Below are positions 22,688-36,758 of a stretch of DNA of 64,000 nt, one piece after another. A program made the position numbers and the translations under genes. Below the pieces are notes generated by a model that saw only the letters and a list, made by a program, of their open reading frames with translations, was not told the origin of the DNA and searched no databases. The DNA is from Colias croceus (lineage: Eukaryota; Arthropoda; Insecta; Lepidoptera; Pieridae): contig NC_059542.1 in assembly GCF_905220415.1 (NCBI RefSeq), positions 4,960,001-5,024,000 on the forward strand. The letters run 5' to 3'. The first letter of the stretch is position 1. Every line of letters begins with the position of its first letter.

Positions 22688-25600
22688 TACAGTTTATTTA
22701 AATCTAATTCGAATCACTGTGATGAAAATTATCTTTTATATATTATTTAAAACAGATTATCTAAAATACATTTTCACAACAAACGGTAGAATTTCAGACA
22801 TGTTTGATTGAAATCAAAGCCTGTGCTGAAGGCAATATTCACATCCATAACGGTTTCCTATATCCCATTTCACATGTATTACTCAGTTGCACACATGGCT
22901 TGTCAGGATTTGCTCTTATCATCATCGTAAACGATAATTTCTAGCAGAACTGTAGAATGCTACCTTTGTTTTTTTTTACTTTTTTTAGTGTACTGTGCCC
23001 TCCAGTTTATTTGTATACACTTGCCTACATGTGAAAAATAATTTGTAACTATAGAATATTATATTAAACAAGAAAATATGTTTAATATTGTAAAACCTAA
23101 GTTATTGAAAAATGTTAATAATATTGAAAGTCGTGTCCCACAACACAGTAAAGTTCTCTAAAGGGCAGAGGCCCTTGTTGGATCCGTGTCCCCACGTAAG
23201 TCTTCCAAAGGACCGGGTACCTTCCTTATGATGGTACCCGAGTATTATGGAAGGATGAAAGTTAGTTTAAAAACGAATAACTTCAAATCACACCAGTATC
23301 TCGATTTCACATGTTATGATTATTACACAAAGAACGATAAAGGAATAAAAACATGCATTACAATAGATTTGTATCAGTCAAAAACAACTCGAAGAAACCA
23401 TAAAGTTCTTCAAGTTACGGGCCGCAAAAGGGACAAACATGTTCCCTATAAGTTCTTTATAGCGCCATAAATCTGATAACCGTCATACTATGACACTAAA
23501 CTTTAGAGTTACGAGGGTTCCCATGTTACATCAGTTTATTTACTGCTTAATAGTTCATTCATGGCTTATGTGCTAACCACATGTATCGATGAATATAGGA
23601 TCATTCGATTAGGACTTGACAATACTGTGGCATTCTATTACAACATACCGCAATGTCCATGTAACAAAAATTCCGTTGTCGAATATTTTCGACAAATTTC
23701 TATTTCAATATAAAAAGCAATCCGGAAATCGATTTCTCTTGACAATAGACCTATGTGTTCGCGTATAATGTGGATACAGGGTGTAATAGTATAATATCGC
23801 CCAAAATATAGCCAGATTTAATAAAAGGTCTTTGATCGTATATCGTTATCGTTTTAATTATAATAATCCTTAATATTCGTAAATAATCTTACGAACATAA
23901 TATAGACAGGCAATTGTAAACATAAATATCCTTATTATGCCGAAAAACAATTTTATTACAAAGTTATAATTTGATTAGGCCTTTTGTGTTCGCTGGAAGT
24001 TTTTTACTAACTTCTCCTTCATGGAATTGGCTTATTAAATGTTAATGACAAGCATTTAAAAGTAAATAAGGTTATTTAATATTTTAAATAGGGTAAAATA
24101 ACTTCTTCCTTAATAAGGCAATTGTCATTCAACTGGAGTCAAGGTATGCTCCTAGAGAGAATTCCCGCAGAATCTAAAGACTTGGTAATTTTCGGTAACC
24201 ATTTCAGGGAATTCCAAACCCGATTTGTGCATTTAAATTGTAATAACGTAATTTGAACTGACTGAAACTGAATAAAATGTGAACCTTTAGAATACTTTGC
24301 CTTGTTGATAAAAAAAAAGAAATACTATGTCATTTCGTCTTATGAAGTATCAGATAAAAATAACCTATTAAATTTCATAATATATAATTTTCATAAAGCG
24401 CTTGATTGAACTCACTTTAATATCCTTTCAGAATCAATGTCTTCCACTTACCTACATTACCTTTAATATGTAATTCGAAAATAGAAACGCGAGTCTAATT
24501 TGATCAAAATTTTACATAAATATAGAAGCACCGAGGGCATATTTTATTGATATTGCTGTTAGTAAAAAAAAAAAAAAACGCTACAACATTTGAAGTAAAT
24601 AAAAATAAAACTACCTCAATCGAGCTAATTTAGTGCCACCAGACAAATTTAAAGCAAAATACGCAAATGTTTTAAGACTTCGTCAATCCTGACCTGGGCG
24701 GAATGTTTATCGTAACACTGAACTTATGTAATTGTATACGTAGTCGCGGTAAAGATGGGCCAACAAATTATCGGGCCTTGGCGAGTAGTAGTGACAATGA
24801 ACGCACCGAGTCACAATCTAAATTTATATCCAGCGTGCCACCTGCGGCCGGGTTTCAAGCTCAGCTGTTTATTTCGTACTCTTAAGACACTTCCTCAAGC
24901 CGCGACCTTTCGTTTTTATTCTTCAACTGCCTCGCAAAAGTGACACGGATCCGCGATTTATGAGATGGGGAAAATATTGTTTGCTGTCAATTGTGTGGTG
25001 TGTAGAGATTTCCGCATTCTTCCGCTTGCGGGTTGCAAATAATAGACGACCAAAATTCACTATAGCTCAGTTTATCCTCATACATCGAATAATGTTCTTT
25101 TTTTTTTTCATAAGATGTCTTTTTAGTTATACGTACTTTTTAAATGTAGTTCTCTACACATTTTATATTGTTCTGTTTCACTTGAAATGTAAGTCCTCCT
25201 TTTTTATCTCAAAAAGTTAAATTATGAATTTCTACTGTGATAATCATTTAGATATTTATTAATATTATCTTCAGGAAGTTACATTTTTATAGATATTTTT
25301 ATTAAAATCAATTAAAAACTTTTTATACTTTTCAAAATAAGAATAAGAATTTCATCTGTTGAAATAAGTTGCAGAGTAAATAATTTTGCCCTCTGGCACT
25401 CATAAAATGCTAAAGAAATAAGGATGAAATTTTGAGCATAAATCACTAATCCAATCATGACCTCATAAATTCGTAACGTACAAAAACATCAAATTGTTAA
25501 TTTTGTGGTTTCAGAATTCATTTTCTGTGAGTCATAATTAGATTGCACCCGGGAGCGTTTTATCACTATGAACGTTTTGGAATACATTGAGAAAAAACGT

Positions 25601-28600
25601 GTTGTAATTTTTTTTAGATAAATTTACAAACAACCATTTATGAAATTAGTTTGATTGATATTGTTAACTTGTTTATAATAAAGTGTGAATAATGCTAAAT
25701 ATCGAGAGAAAATATCGAGGAACAATAATTTAATTCAATAATATGTCATTTTCAGGTTCATATTACACTAATTTAGTTAGAAACCCCAACAGAAGTTGTA
25801 ATTAGTGACGTCTGACTGCTCGAATGTAACAAGATTAACTCCAATTATACTATATGCATGTATTATAATAGGCTTTGCCTCACGCCTTCACGCGCTCATA
25901 TTATGTTTTGGTAAAATGGGTGCTGATGGCTGGTTGTTCCGCCTTTCCCGAATATGCTACATTTTGAGACTTATTATTATTATATAAAAAATATTTTTGG
26001 AATGTGGCTTTAAGGAGTTTCTTTTTTTATAATATATTTAAACATAGCTCTGCAGCGTTAGACAATAGGGTTGGCTAAATAAAAATATAATTGAATATTG
26101 TATATATATTCCTTTGTTTATTGTATCTATATAGGTACCTTCGGGCAATTTTATTCAGTTCATATGTGTTTGACATCGCAAAATGTTAATTAATTAGAAT
26201 GAAGTTTTTAAAAGCACTTTCAATTACTATTTCTACACGTAGCAGATCAAAAAGAACATTATTTTATTGCAATATCGTTATAACGTGTGTTGCAGAGAAA
26301 ATAATTTTGAATTTGAATTTTTAAAAGCAAAGCTTTATTAGTATAGCGCTACATAGGCAATAGGCTCTTTCAATGTAATCTTTCCCTTTTACTTTTCAGC
26401 AGGTACAAATTCCATTTCCCAATTTTGTCGAATTAACAAAAAGTGTATTCAGGTTTATTTTGAAGCCGTTGTAAATTATTTTTGCTTGTTTCACTTGTTT
26501 GTATGAAGAGTCATAAGAGTAGTATGAGTGTAGCAAATGCCAGAACCAATAATATTTATCTTTTTATGATTTCTAATAAGCTTTTGACAGTTTTGACAGT
26601 TACATGTTCGTAATAGTCGCGGTAATGTAGATTCGCTTTAAAAGTTATTGAAGATTAATAGTAATCTATCATATTGAAGAAAAACATAAATGCAAATTTC
26701 CGGAACAGAATAACGTATTCTGTGTGATAAATTGGAAGGAAATGTCTGTTTTATTTATTTCTATCTGAATACATTCATTTAGTCATCATCATCAAATAAT
26801 TGTACAAGACTTCTAAATATTATCTATGATATTATAATAGACTCAAGAAACAAAATTTTTAGTCAATTAATGTGTAGTATGACGTAAGTGATATTTGGCT
26901 GTTAATTTTTTATTCCAGTGTTGTAAATATTTAATTTCTATATACGCTAAACCAACGTAGTATTTCACATACCAACAAAATCATCTAGAAATTTAAAAAC
27001 CAGTAGGTAGCTTCATTTGCTTGAAATGTATATGATTAACAATTTACTGGAGTATTTGAAGAGTTAAATTACATCTTTTTTAATTATTTAAAATGAAATA
27101 GAGTCATCATTCGTAGTCAGTCGTAGACTGTTGATGTTTACCTACTGAATAATCACAAATATACAGCTATAAAATGGCTCCAAGTTGATATTTAACTTAG
27201 CCAGGTTGTCTGAAAGAGATCGCTGTCTGAGCGATAAGATCGCCTGTTGTGCTCTTTTATTAACTAATGTATTGTGTCTTTACTTGTACTTTTCTCTGTG
27301 GTGCACAATAAAGTATTTTTGTTTGTTTGTTTGTTTGTTTAGCCGTAAACAATTTCAATACTAAATACTAATTAAATTGATCTATCCTATATCAAACCAG
27401 TGATCACGAGAAACCAGTAACTTTTTTATTAAGTCCATCTAACAAGCTCAACCGAGCACAGGCACTGTATATATACCTAACATGTACATCCTATACCATG
27501 GTAATATGCAGATTTTTAGTTTGTTAGCTCAACAATAGCCATCCAAGTTTGGCATCCAATTACATCCGCAATATCGATCGAAGCCGTTCCAGATTAGATA
27601 CGCCTACTCTCACTGAAATTACAATACAGGGATTATTTTACAAGTCCATCAATATACGTTATGTACACCGATGCATCATACTAGTACTCAATATATTCGT
27701 GTATTTGTATCATAGAAGGGAAAGGCTAGTTCTCTAAGCTAGTTCTCTTGTGAGTTGGATCCGGGTAACATTTAATATTTATGACCCGGAAATCTACATA
27801 TGCCATTTTTTTGGTAAGTAGGTATCGCGCAATCGACGCTTTTTTACAATATTATTTTTGTAACAGCTTTCACAAATTATATTTGAATAAAATACGGTGA
27901 AACATGAATATCTCATACATTTTAACATATAATTTATCGATAAGTTAAAATAAAGGAAAACTGCTTTATCTTTATGAAATTGGGTTTGAAAATTGAATCG
28001 GAAACAATCCATTGTGCAGTTTCTCTTTAATTATTAATACAGATATTGGAGATGCCGGCATTCAAACTGTCCAAAATAAATAAAGTATGCTGCTGCTTTA
28101 TTGTAACATTTATGTTTTAATTTTTTGTCTTTTTAGGTAAGTAGTATAAAAATAAATTCGTTTAAAATATTAGAGACAATAATACGAAAAGTGCTAAAAA
28201 GTAGAGCAATGTAACGATATAAGTAAATATACCTAAATGTAACGATTATTAATTAGTATACATAAATAACTTTTTATACTTTTATTTTAGTTATAATTTG
28301 CAGTATGTAAAATTTACCTACCTTAGATCTAATTTTATCGATAATTTTGCAATTGTGTATTTTATAAAAATATTCATAATTTAAAGTTATCCGTAGCCAG
28401 GAAGCCAATGAAATCATATGTCACCTAAACCATTACAAAATAATTCATGAGATACACGTCCAGGCGTCTACGCGTCTGGAGTTAAGCAAATTATCTCTTC
28501 ATTTAATGACCGGATGACGTTCGCACATTTGACTGTTTCAATTTATTACGTATTAACCTTGTATTAACACATCAGTTACGGAATGTTTTTATTTCACTAC

Positions 28601-29098
28601 GATTTACATGTCAATAGCATTCAACTGTTTATTTGTTCAAGCGCCGCTCCGATATAATGCCCACGTTTAAATACACTCATTGAATATCAAGAGAATACGT
28701 TTTTCATTTTAAAAGAGCATACCTTTATCAATATTATTTATTCATATAAATCCGTTCGCGTATATTCAAACTTTTTACTGGATCTTTATTGAAATATAGA
28801 TATTACGCAAATGCAAATGCCTAGCAGAATTTTAATCTAACGGTACACATTTATTTTCTAATGGTTTATTTCCGCAATAGGTGAATACGTTTCCATTTCA
28901 ATCATCGGCTTTACGTGGTTGATGTCCAGTACAGAGTAGGTACCTAATCGAGTGACTATCAAATGTCAACTGGACTCTCAGTCACCGTCACAGATTATCT
29001 CTTCTTGGTACGACCAATTGGAGAATGTCATTGGTTATTAATGATTTGAGACTTGAGTCTAGCTGCCTTTTCACTGGTATTCTAGAAAATAGTGTATT
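22688..29098. other. Intergenic or intronic DNA, no supported gene
   Basis: AT-rich, with the retroposon tail at 27201. A frame at 23228-23470 (81 codons from its first ATG) and two overlapping frames near 24703-24943 are less AT-rich than their surroundings but show no family I recognise. Confidence 0.45.
27201..27340 (+). mobile_element. Retroposon 3' tail with AATAAA and (GTTT)n
   Basis: CCAGGTTGTCTGAAAGAGAT, GCGATAAGATCGCCTGTTGT and GTGGTGCACAATAAAG are followed by five GTTT units. This is a common lepidopteran LINE/SINE tail. AATAAA is at 27307-27312. Confidence 0.55.
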
Positions 29099-29303
29099 AC
29101 TAGCTTTTCGCCCGCGTTTTCAAAGAAAAACCCATATAGTTCCCGTTCCCGTGGGATTTCCGGTATAAAACCTATGCGTTAATCCAAGTTACCCTCTATA
29201 TGTTTTAAATTTCACTGCAATCTGTTCCATAGTATTTGCGTGAAAGAGTAACAAACACACACATACACATCCTCACAAACTTTCGCATTTATATTATTAG
29301 TAG
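29099..29303 (-). mobile_element. Helitron-like (Lep1-type) repeat, TTTTCAAAG subfamily
   Basis: The plus strand reads ACTAGCTTTTCGCCCGCG (hairpin half deleted), TTTTCAAAGAAAAACCC, and ends TTCGCATTTATATTATTAG. Confidence 0.65.
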
Positions 29304-30019
29304 GAAGTAGGATAGTCGCTTATTTCGATCATATTATAATAATTAGAGATCCGGTAGTGCGGTCTGCGATCTAGATATGAAATGACAAATGAAAAAGAAA
29401 GCGTAATGATAGTTATGATGCCTTATATTTTATCTACTTCCTTTATTTACTTCGTATAAGTAATATTATGACTGATACACATCAGAAATAATATTTGAGA
29501 TATAGTGCGCTATTTGGCATTGTAGAATAGTTTTAAAAATATCCACGATGTCATTGGACTTGGCACAGACCGAATATAATGTGATCTTTCTGCTATAGCG
29601 CCCGTGACAGCGACAGCCACTTGGTGACAATATAATAATAGCTCTGTTTTCATTCAAAATATTGCGAATAATGTGCATTTGGCCCCACCTACCTTGTGAT
29701 CTGTTCTCATGCTTGTATACCTATGTATAAACATCTGCCGTGTGACCAGAACACTCATGCGTTTATACATCACATGCAATCATTTTAAGATTTAAGGAAG
29801 TATTATAGTAGGTTTAACGTTATTTAACTTTTAACTAATATAATTAATACTATGAAGAATGTTTTGTGTTAAAATGCAGATTTTCATAGTTTAATTTACA
29901 AATAAGTGTTGAGCTTTTGTAAGCAAATATCATTTGATAACAATTGCTTTGTTAATTTCAGATAATTGAATCAGTACGGAATATATACATTTAAATATTT
30001 TTCTACTTTCTCTGTTTTT

Positions 30020-30556
30020 AGGGTTCCGTACCTCAAAAGGAAAAACGGAACCCTTATAGGATCACTTTGTTGTCCGTCTGTCCGTCCATCCGTCCGTCTG
30101 TCAAGACCCTTTTTCTCAGGAACGCGTGGAGGTATAAAGCTAAGATTTATATCAATAACTCAAGTCTACTGTCCCTTGAAGCTGTGAAAAAATCAAACTT
30201 CTAAGCCAACGCAATCAAAAGATACAGCCGTTTATGCCGCAAATTTTCGACACTTGCAAGGGAATCAAAACCTACAGGGTGCTTCCCGTGAACTCAGAAT
30301 CTTGAAATTTGGTACGAAGCAACGTCTTATAGCATAGATATAGGAAAAATTACGAAAACCATGAATTTTTAGTTACATCACATAATATATATTTTTTTAA
30401 TAATTTTAAACTTACTACCCATTTCCTCATAAACGCGTAGAGGTATTAAATTGAAATTCATACCAAATTATGGTATTAAATACGTAAGTAGTAAATAGGT
30501 ATTAAATACGGAACCCTCGGTGCGCGAGTCCGACTCGCACTTGGCCGGTTTTTTTT
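30020..30556. mobile_element. GGGTTCCGTA...CACTTGGCCGG dispersed repeat
   Basis: It begins AGGGTTCCGTACCTC with a hairpin partner ACGGAACCCT at 30045-30054 and a (GTCC/GTCT)n tract. It ends CGAGTCCGACTCGCACTTGG + CCGG and poly-T. This end is widespread in Lepidoptera and other insects. No intact coding sequence is seen. Confidence 0.55.
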
Positions 30557-30690
30557 GTACTGAACATGCTCTCTGGGAAGGAACTGTCTTCCTTAACACA
30601 GGATTTTCCTAGCTAGGAATACAGATTCACACTGTTTATTGTACTGTATTAATTTTTGTACTCAATAAAGATTTTTTTTAATACACGTGA
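30557..30690 (+). mobile_element. Possible retroposon tail ending CTCAATAAAG + poly-T
   Basis: ACTGAACATGCTCTCTGGG leads to TTTTTGTACTCAATAAAGAT + T-run. It resembles the 3' end of processed or retroposed transcripts. The family was not identified. Confidence 0.3.
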
Positions 30691-30853
30691 AGTTTAAAAC
30701 AAAAATAATAGAGCTGAGAAAGAATGCGTTATTAGGTAGTAGGAACGAGTATAATTGGATCGCATTGTACTATGCTTAAAGAGACTTTTGTTCCTATTTA
30801 ACCTTTCTTCACTTCTAGTTAGCAACTTTATAACAGAAAATGAAAAATAATCC

Positions 30854-31000
30854 ATACTAATATTATAAATGCGAAAGTAACTCTGTTTGTCTGTTACTCA
30901 ATCATGCCTAAACTACTGAACCAATTTTCATGAAATTTGGCATGGAGATATTTTGATACCTGAGAAAGCGTCGAGACAATCAATTGGATACCTATTCGTT
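30854..31000 (+). mobile_element. Helitron-like (Lep1-type) repeat, 3'-truncated
   Basis: TACTAATATTATAAATGCG, a CTGTTTGTCTGTTACTC stretch and TGAAATTTGGCATGGAGA match the copies at 12808 and 57020. The hairpin/CTAG end is missing. Confidence 0.6.
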
Positions 31001-32008
31001 CTAATCTAAAAAAAATAAAAATGTTAGTTAATATAATATTGTTTTTGGGATGCTTGTATGTATAAATTAGACTAGGTAATTCCAATTTCCATCTCATAAT
31101 GTGTACGTATTACAATATCATGTTAAACGTGAAAGGGAAGCGCAGGAATCGTGTTATACCTATTATAATATAAAGTAAATATTATGTTTAATTTTCTGAA
31201 ACATCTTTTCTGATCTAAACTTTGTTTTAAAGCTGATCATGTTTTGGCTCATAATAACCTCAGAATCTTTTGATTTATAAAATCTTTTGTTGAGTTAACA
31301 AAGCTCCTAACTCTTTCTCTAACGTTTTCCTTGAAAACTGAAATCATTTATAAATAATTATGGATAGTAATTATAATATCGTAAATCTCTTGCAAAATAA
31401 ATCTCTAGGCACCAATGTTTGGTGGGTATCTTTGGAAGATTTCCCCACTATAAAAAAAAGGCACCAATGTTTGAAAACATGTCCCCATAACGTTATGAAT
31501 TGGCAATATAACCACAACATACTTTGGTTTTCTTTGCGTTAGTTATTATATAATTATTTTCTAGTTTAAATGTTATAAAGAGCTCTTAATAGCTAAAACA
31601 CTGTTCTCTCTTGAAATACAACTCTCTCTATACAAAGTTTATGAATTCGTTGAGACTGAGAGGCGCTCCTATAGCGTTTACTTGTGAATACTTATAATAT
31701 TTATATTCATTTATTATTATCCTTATTTGTTTATAAAAAGTAAATCTGTTTATCTGTAACAATTTTATTTTAACCCAAGTTTACAAAAAAACTATTTTTC
31801 AATAGATAATATTTAAAAATGGCATTCGGTTATTATTCTTAGCAAATAACTTGCTCAATTTTACACTCAATGTTTAACTATCTTAGCGCCCATGGCTTCG
31901 TGTGAAAGCATTTTTTGTGAGTTTGCACTAGGAAAAGATTGTTGTAACTGTGGTTGTAACAATTCAATACTATAATTAAACCCCTTCGAAATTTGTGTTT
32001 ATTTTAAA

Positions 32009-32183
32009 ACTAACGGTCCGCCCCGGCTTCGCCCGTGGTACATTTTTTACGTTTTCTCTCCATATGAACCATCCTCGTACTTCAAGAAATGTAATAAAAA
32101 AAGAATTAACGAAATCGGTTCAGTTGTTCTCGAGTTATGCGCTTACCAACACATTTTGCGATTCATTTTTATATTATAGATAA
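32009..32183 (-). mobile_element. Helitron-like (Lep1-type) repeat, GGTCCGCCCCGG subfamily
   Basis: The plus strand begins ACTAACGGTCCGCCCCGGC followed by TTCGCCCGTGGTACAT and ends TTTTATATTATAGA, with CGGTTCAGTTGTTCTCG inside. Confidence 0.65.
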
Positions 32184-33047
32184 GCTTAACCTCGTTCTCC
32201 AAGGTTCTACTAGGCAAATACTTTTTAACTAATGAATTTTACATATCTTTAGTGAAATCCATGAAAACAATGTACAATAGCAAGTATAACCTTGTATAAC
32301 GTTTTCTATTATAACAACAGAACAAATAATACCCAAAATTTATTAGAAGTTATATAATATAATGTAAAGGCTAACGTAAATAGTATACATAATGGTCACG
32401 ACAAAGGGAATAATACCTCATAGTTATAGTTTGCTCGTTGCCACCCAACAATTAATAATAAATTAACTATAAAGTTTTCAGTAAACGAACACGCTTGATA
32501 ACTAATAAATTAATACGTTCTTATGTAAATTTTCAATATTATACCGAGATTTAATTACCTATCTAATTAACTGTGTATGTTTAACGTAATTATAATATTA
32601 TGAGGATATTATTTTACCTTTCCTCTTTGATGTCTAAAATGCTTATAAGACTTTTTACAATACTAATGTAAAATAAAATAATATAATTTTATAAATTTAT
32701 GCTATAAATATTATGAGATTATATTGAATTTATAAATAAGTTCTTACCAATATATTGAAGATTTATTGAGTCACTAAGTACCGTTTACTCTAAAACACTA
32801 CACAGTACACACTCACTAAGTCTATAATAAATAATGTTTAAACTACGGGCCACACTTGTTTGTAACGAAACAACGTACTATGATTAATACACTTTACACT
32901 AGAAACTACGTTCGTATTCAAATAACTTGGTCGCACTTACACTGTGTCGAAAGTTTTATTAAAAGGGTTAAAGAAAAATCCAAAAGTCAGGTGTAAAAGT
33001 ATAAACTCTTATAACAAACGCTTGTAAACTTTTAAACTGAGTGAGTT

Positions 33048-33480
33048 TCAGTCGTTTCTTGTGTATAAGAAGGTTTTGGTACAATTTAGCTCTAAGAATC
33101 ATAGTGAAAAAGGGGGTAAATTCGTGGGGACTCCACTAAACATCGAAAGTCATTTTAAGAAATGGGGTAAATTTGAGGCTGATTGTCATTTTTGGGAACA
33201 AAGCTCGCACGTTTCGTTCGCTAATTTATGGATATTTAAGGTCGATGGAGAGGTTAAAAAGCTTTTTGTTCGTTTGGTCGATCGTAGTCCGTGGGGTGCG
33301 CGACTTCGGAAGGCGCACGGCGAGCGCGCTAGGCGACGTACGACGTGGGACTGATTCCCGCCATTGCCAACCCTCGTTTCAATCCACACCTCGGTTTGCT
33401 TGCAAACTTACGTGCCGTACAACTTCAGTACCTGCGCTTTGTACGGACCAATAGCTCATTATCGCTGAATATTACGAGCC
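33048..33480. promoter_or_regulatory. CpG-rich patch, possible promoter or non-coding first exon
   Basis: The segment 33230-33450 is distinctly GC- and CpG-rich (CGCGACTTCGGAAGGCGCAC, GAGCGCGCTAGGCGACGTAC) in an otherwise AT-rich region. An arthropod-initiator-like TCAGTC lies at 33048-33053, with TATA-like TATAAC about 40 bp before it. Frames of up to 97 codons cross it on both strands without recognisable domains. Lepidopteran promoters are often such local CpG-rich islands. A link to Rab3, 10 kb downstream, is only conjecture. Confidence 0.3.
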
Positions 33481-34326
33481 TAATTAGACGAGAGAAGTAC
33501 GCAATAAAAACAATTCTAAAGAATTTCCACCGATTTAAATCTGCGATTGTTGTTGGCATTGTCCCACTTTTAAGCTTTTTGCCAATAGTTTTCGCATATA
33601 TTTAACTAGTAAGATGATCGTTTTTTTTGCTATAAAATAATTTATAATCGTTAACAATTGGTTTTATTGGACACAGGTTGATATTTTGAATTAGTTCGTG
33701 GGCGTTTGATCAATAATTGAAGCTATTTGTTAAATTCAAGAATATAATAAAATAATCAATTTTTAATGTAAAACATGATTATCATAACAATGTTGTTCAA
33801 CTAAACAAGATTCTGTTTTACATTTCAAATTGAACGTTTTACGATGTTACTAATTAAGATAGCCGTAAAAATTAATGATCATGTGTCCTCGGTTTTACAA
33901 GTTTCCTGAATTTTATGAATGTGATTTTGTGTATATTGTGCTATCACATACAGTGAATGAAAATTTCAAAATTTGTAACTACACTTCTTCATAGGAAACG
34001 AAAACATTGATCAAATTAAAGAAAAAATTACAAGCTCTATATCCTCAAATAATTTTACTGAAGACATTCGTAAAATTTATATCTATTTGAAAAAGTTATA
34101 AATTTAAGAGAAATAAAATTTTTTAATGTTGATTTATACATTTTTTTTTAAATTTCGATTGTGATATAAACCTCGTAGCGCACACGTGTTTTACTCGTAG
34201 CAAAAACTTTCCACGAGCTACGTAAATCAACTAAGGAACATTTTTAAGAAAGACAAACGATAATTTGTATTTAAATTATAGTTCTTCGTGTTCTCTAGAC
34301 CTAGTTTTATAACCTATAATAATAAA

Positions 34327-34880
34327 TCAACGTGCAGCGCACGCGTTACATACTATGATGGTCATGAAATTAATCCTGGGTAATCTATCTCGGATTCTGG
34401 AAGCGTCATAGTGGCAGATCTTGACAGATGGCGCACCTAACGTTCTGGTCTCGCAGTTAAAGGGTGCTTTTCCACCAATAATGTGCAAGCATGTGTAGCG
34501 AGGAATGTGTTTGTAACCAATCATATTGCTTCATTTAATTTGAAGTTTGAATCGTTTAGCATTTGATTGCGCGTTTCTAATGACGGCTCTACATTCGTGC
34601 CCTGAAACTTTTACACATACTACCCCTACATCCATTTCACGGCGGGTGTCATGAACAATTGTGAGTAGATTTACTGTGAATGTGAAGAACACGACTGATG
34701 CGACTAATTTGCGCCGTGCGAATTAGTGAGTGAATTCACGGCACTAATGTGGAGCCGCCATAACATTCTGGTCTCGCAGTCTAAGATCGTCTCCGCATCA
34801 CATGACGCGATGTGACGTTTCTGTCGACAATATCTATTCCTGGCTTTGCGACATTTTCACGCGTTCACGACCACTGCTGA
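34327..34880. repeat. Likely decayed dispersed repeat with a duplicated CTGGTCTCGCAG motif
   Basis: TTCTGGTCTCGCAGT occurs at about 34442-34456 and again at about 34767-34781 in similar contexts. The flanks (GTGCTTTTCCACCAATAATG; GATCGTCTCCGCATCA; GATGTGACGTTTCTGTCGAC) resemble moth dispersed elements I have seen. Boundaries are unclear. Confidence 0.4.
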
Positions 34881-35230
34881 AAACATGACATGCAAAGGTC
34901 GATATAGCTATTTAATATGCGCGGATATCCTATTTACGAATTGTGAACGTTTTATCTGAATGTTTTGCAATGGATACGTAATGTACAATGGAAACTTTCC
35001 ATACGATTTTCTTTCCTGTACATTATTTTTATACGTGGACGTTCGTGGTGAATGTGAAATGTTTTAAGGTTGTAATATAATGTAAGAAGGTATTATTTTC
35101 AGTAGAAATAAGACACGATAATTTAACGATAACCTACGACATCTGTAAAAATACGAAAATCATAAGTAGGAGTGTGATTTAAAATAATATTCCAATCTTC
35201 AATATTAGTGTATTGTTTGGGTTAATATTG

Positions 35231-35300
35231 GACTAGCGTTAACCCCGGCTTCGCATGGGTTAAACTGGCATAAAATTTAATATAATATGATATGGCTATG
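35231..35300 (-). mobile_element. Helitron-like (Lep1-type) remnant
   Basis: Only the end is recognisable: ACTAGCGTTAACCCCGGCTT followed by CGCATGGGTTAAACTGG. The remainder is lost in AT-rich sequence. Confidence 0.4.
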
Positions 35301-36215
35301 ATACTTCTGAACAATGTCACCTTTGATTGTGAAATAACTTTTAGGATTGGATAAGAATTTGATCGAAAATTAAATATTTTTAAAAGCTTTACGTCTCTAT
35401 TAGCTTCTTGAAATACTATGTAAGTGTGAAATAAGTGTTTTGTGTATTTATCACAATTTTCATGAAATTTATTGTATATTTTCAGGTGAATTCGAAAATG
35501 TTTGAGATTTAAGATTAGAACACGAGTGATACCGTAGGCAATAGCAAGTATAGATTACGGGTTACCAAAATTAAATGATCCGAAAATTAATATTAATCTT
35601 ATACTTATTCGAACTTATTCGACAGTCTCTTTGTAAAACGTTCTGTGGTATATTCATTGCCATAATACCAGCAAAGCGTTGATCTAGCTTAGTAGAATCA
35701 TGTTTTTTTTAACAGATCTAAGAAAACTTTAAAGTCCGGTATAAAAGCTAAGCTCTTTCTCCAATAAAATTGTATATCCTTTGAAGACAGAAATAATTTC
35801 CGCAGGAACTCATCGTTCTATAATGTTGAACCTTTTGTTTGCATTTGAATACTAGTGCCTTACAGTATTTATACACGAAGTATATAGAGTTTTGACTACT
35901 AAGTACCACTATTAAACATTATTTGTCTATATTTTGGCTTTAAATTCAATATATAAAATATTATAATATTGTAAAGTAAATAAGAATTGGTGAATTTACG
36001 GCATAAAGAAACAAACTATCTTTTGTGATATTTTGATTGCTGCTAACTTTTTTTACGAAGAATATTGTCACTTTTGTAAAGAAGATTTTTGGGTTAAGAT
36101 TTAGATAAGATAAAAATATTGGAGGAATTTATATTTCATACAGAAAAACAGAGAAAGAGAAATATAAAGAGTGGTTTTTCAAATATTCCACTAAAGAAAA
36201 TTACAAATATAGCTT

Positions 36216-36455
36216 ACTAGCTTTCCGCTCGCGGCTTCCTTCGCCTTTTCGAAGAAAAACCCACATAGTTCCCGTTTCCGGGGGATTTCCGAGATAAAAC
36301 CTATCCTATGTGTTAGTCCAAGTTACCTTAACGTGTGCTAAATTTAATTTTAACCGGTTCAGTAGTATTTGCGTGAAAGAGTAACAAACATGATGGATGT
36401 ATGTATACATACATATACATTCATTCTCACAAACTTTCGCATTTGTAAGTAGGAT
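36216..36455 (-). mobile_element. Helitron-like (Lep1-type) repeat, TTTTCAAAG subfamily
   Basis: The plus strand reads ACTAGCTTTCCGCTCGCGGC and later AGTATTTGCGTGAAAGAGTA, a TACATA-rich tract and ACAAACTTTCGCATTTG at its end. Confidence 0.7.
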
Positions 36456-36758
36456 TATTTTATTTTCTATTAACTTATTCATAGTCAAATCATTTAAATA
36501 CCTATATTTGATTTCTCCTTAGTTTTTGTATACAGTCGGTTTGTGTTTTACTTTGAACCTCTTAAGCGTAAATTGAATGCGGAATATTTAAAATCCTGAT
36601 TAAAAGTGTATCCGAGTCTTAAAGTATTAAGACGTCGTAGCTACAGCCAAATTATTGTTTGAATAAGTAATAATACCTACCAAATATCTACAGAAAACAC
36701 GAAACATTTCAACTAATAATAACTTTGACTGTTCATTTCAAAATAAACATATGAAATG

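Noticed and set aside
33061..33354. 97-codon frame in the CpG-rich patch as a protein gene
   Set aside because: Frames of similar length exist on the other strand and in other frames, as expected in a GC-rich patch. No domain is visible.
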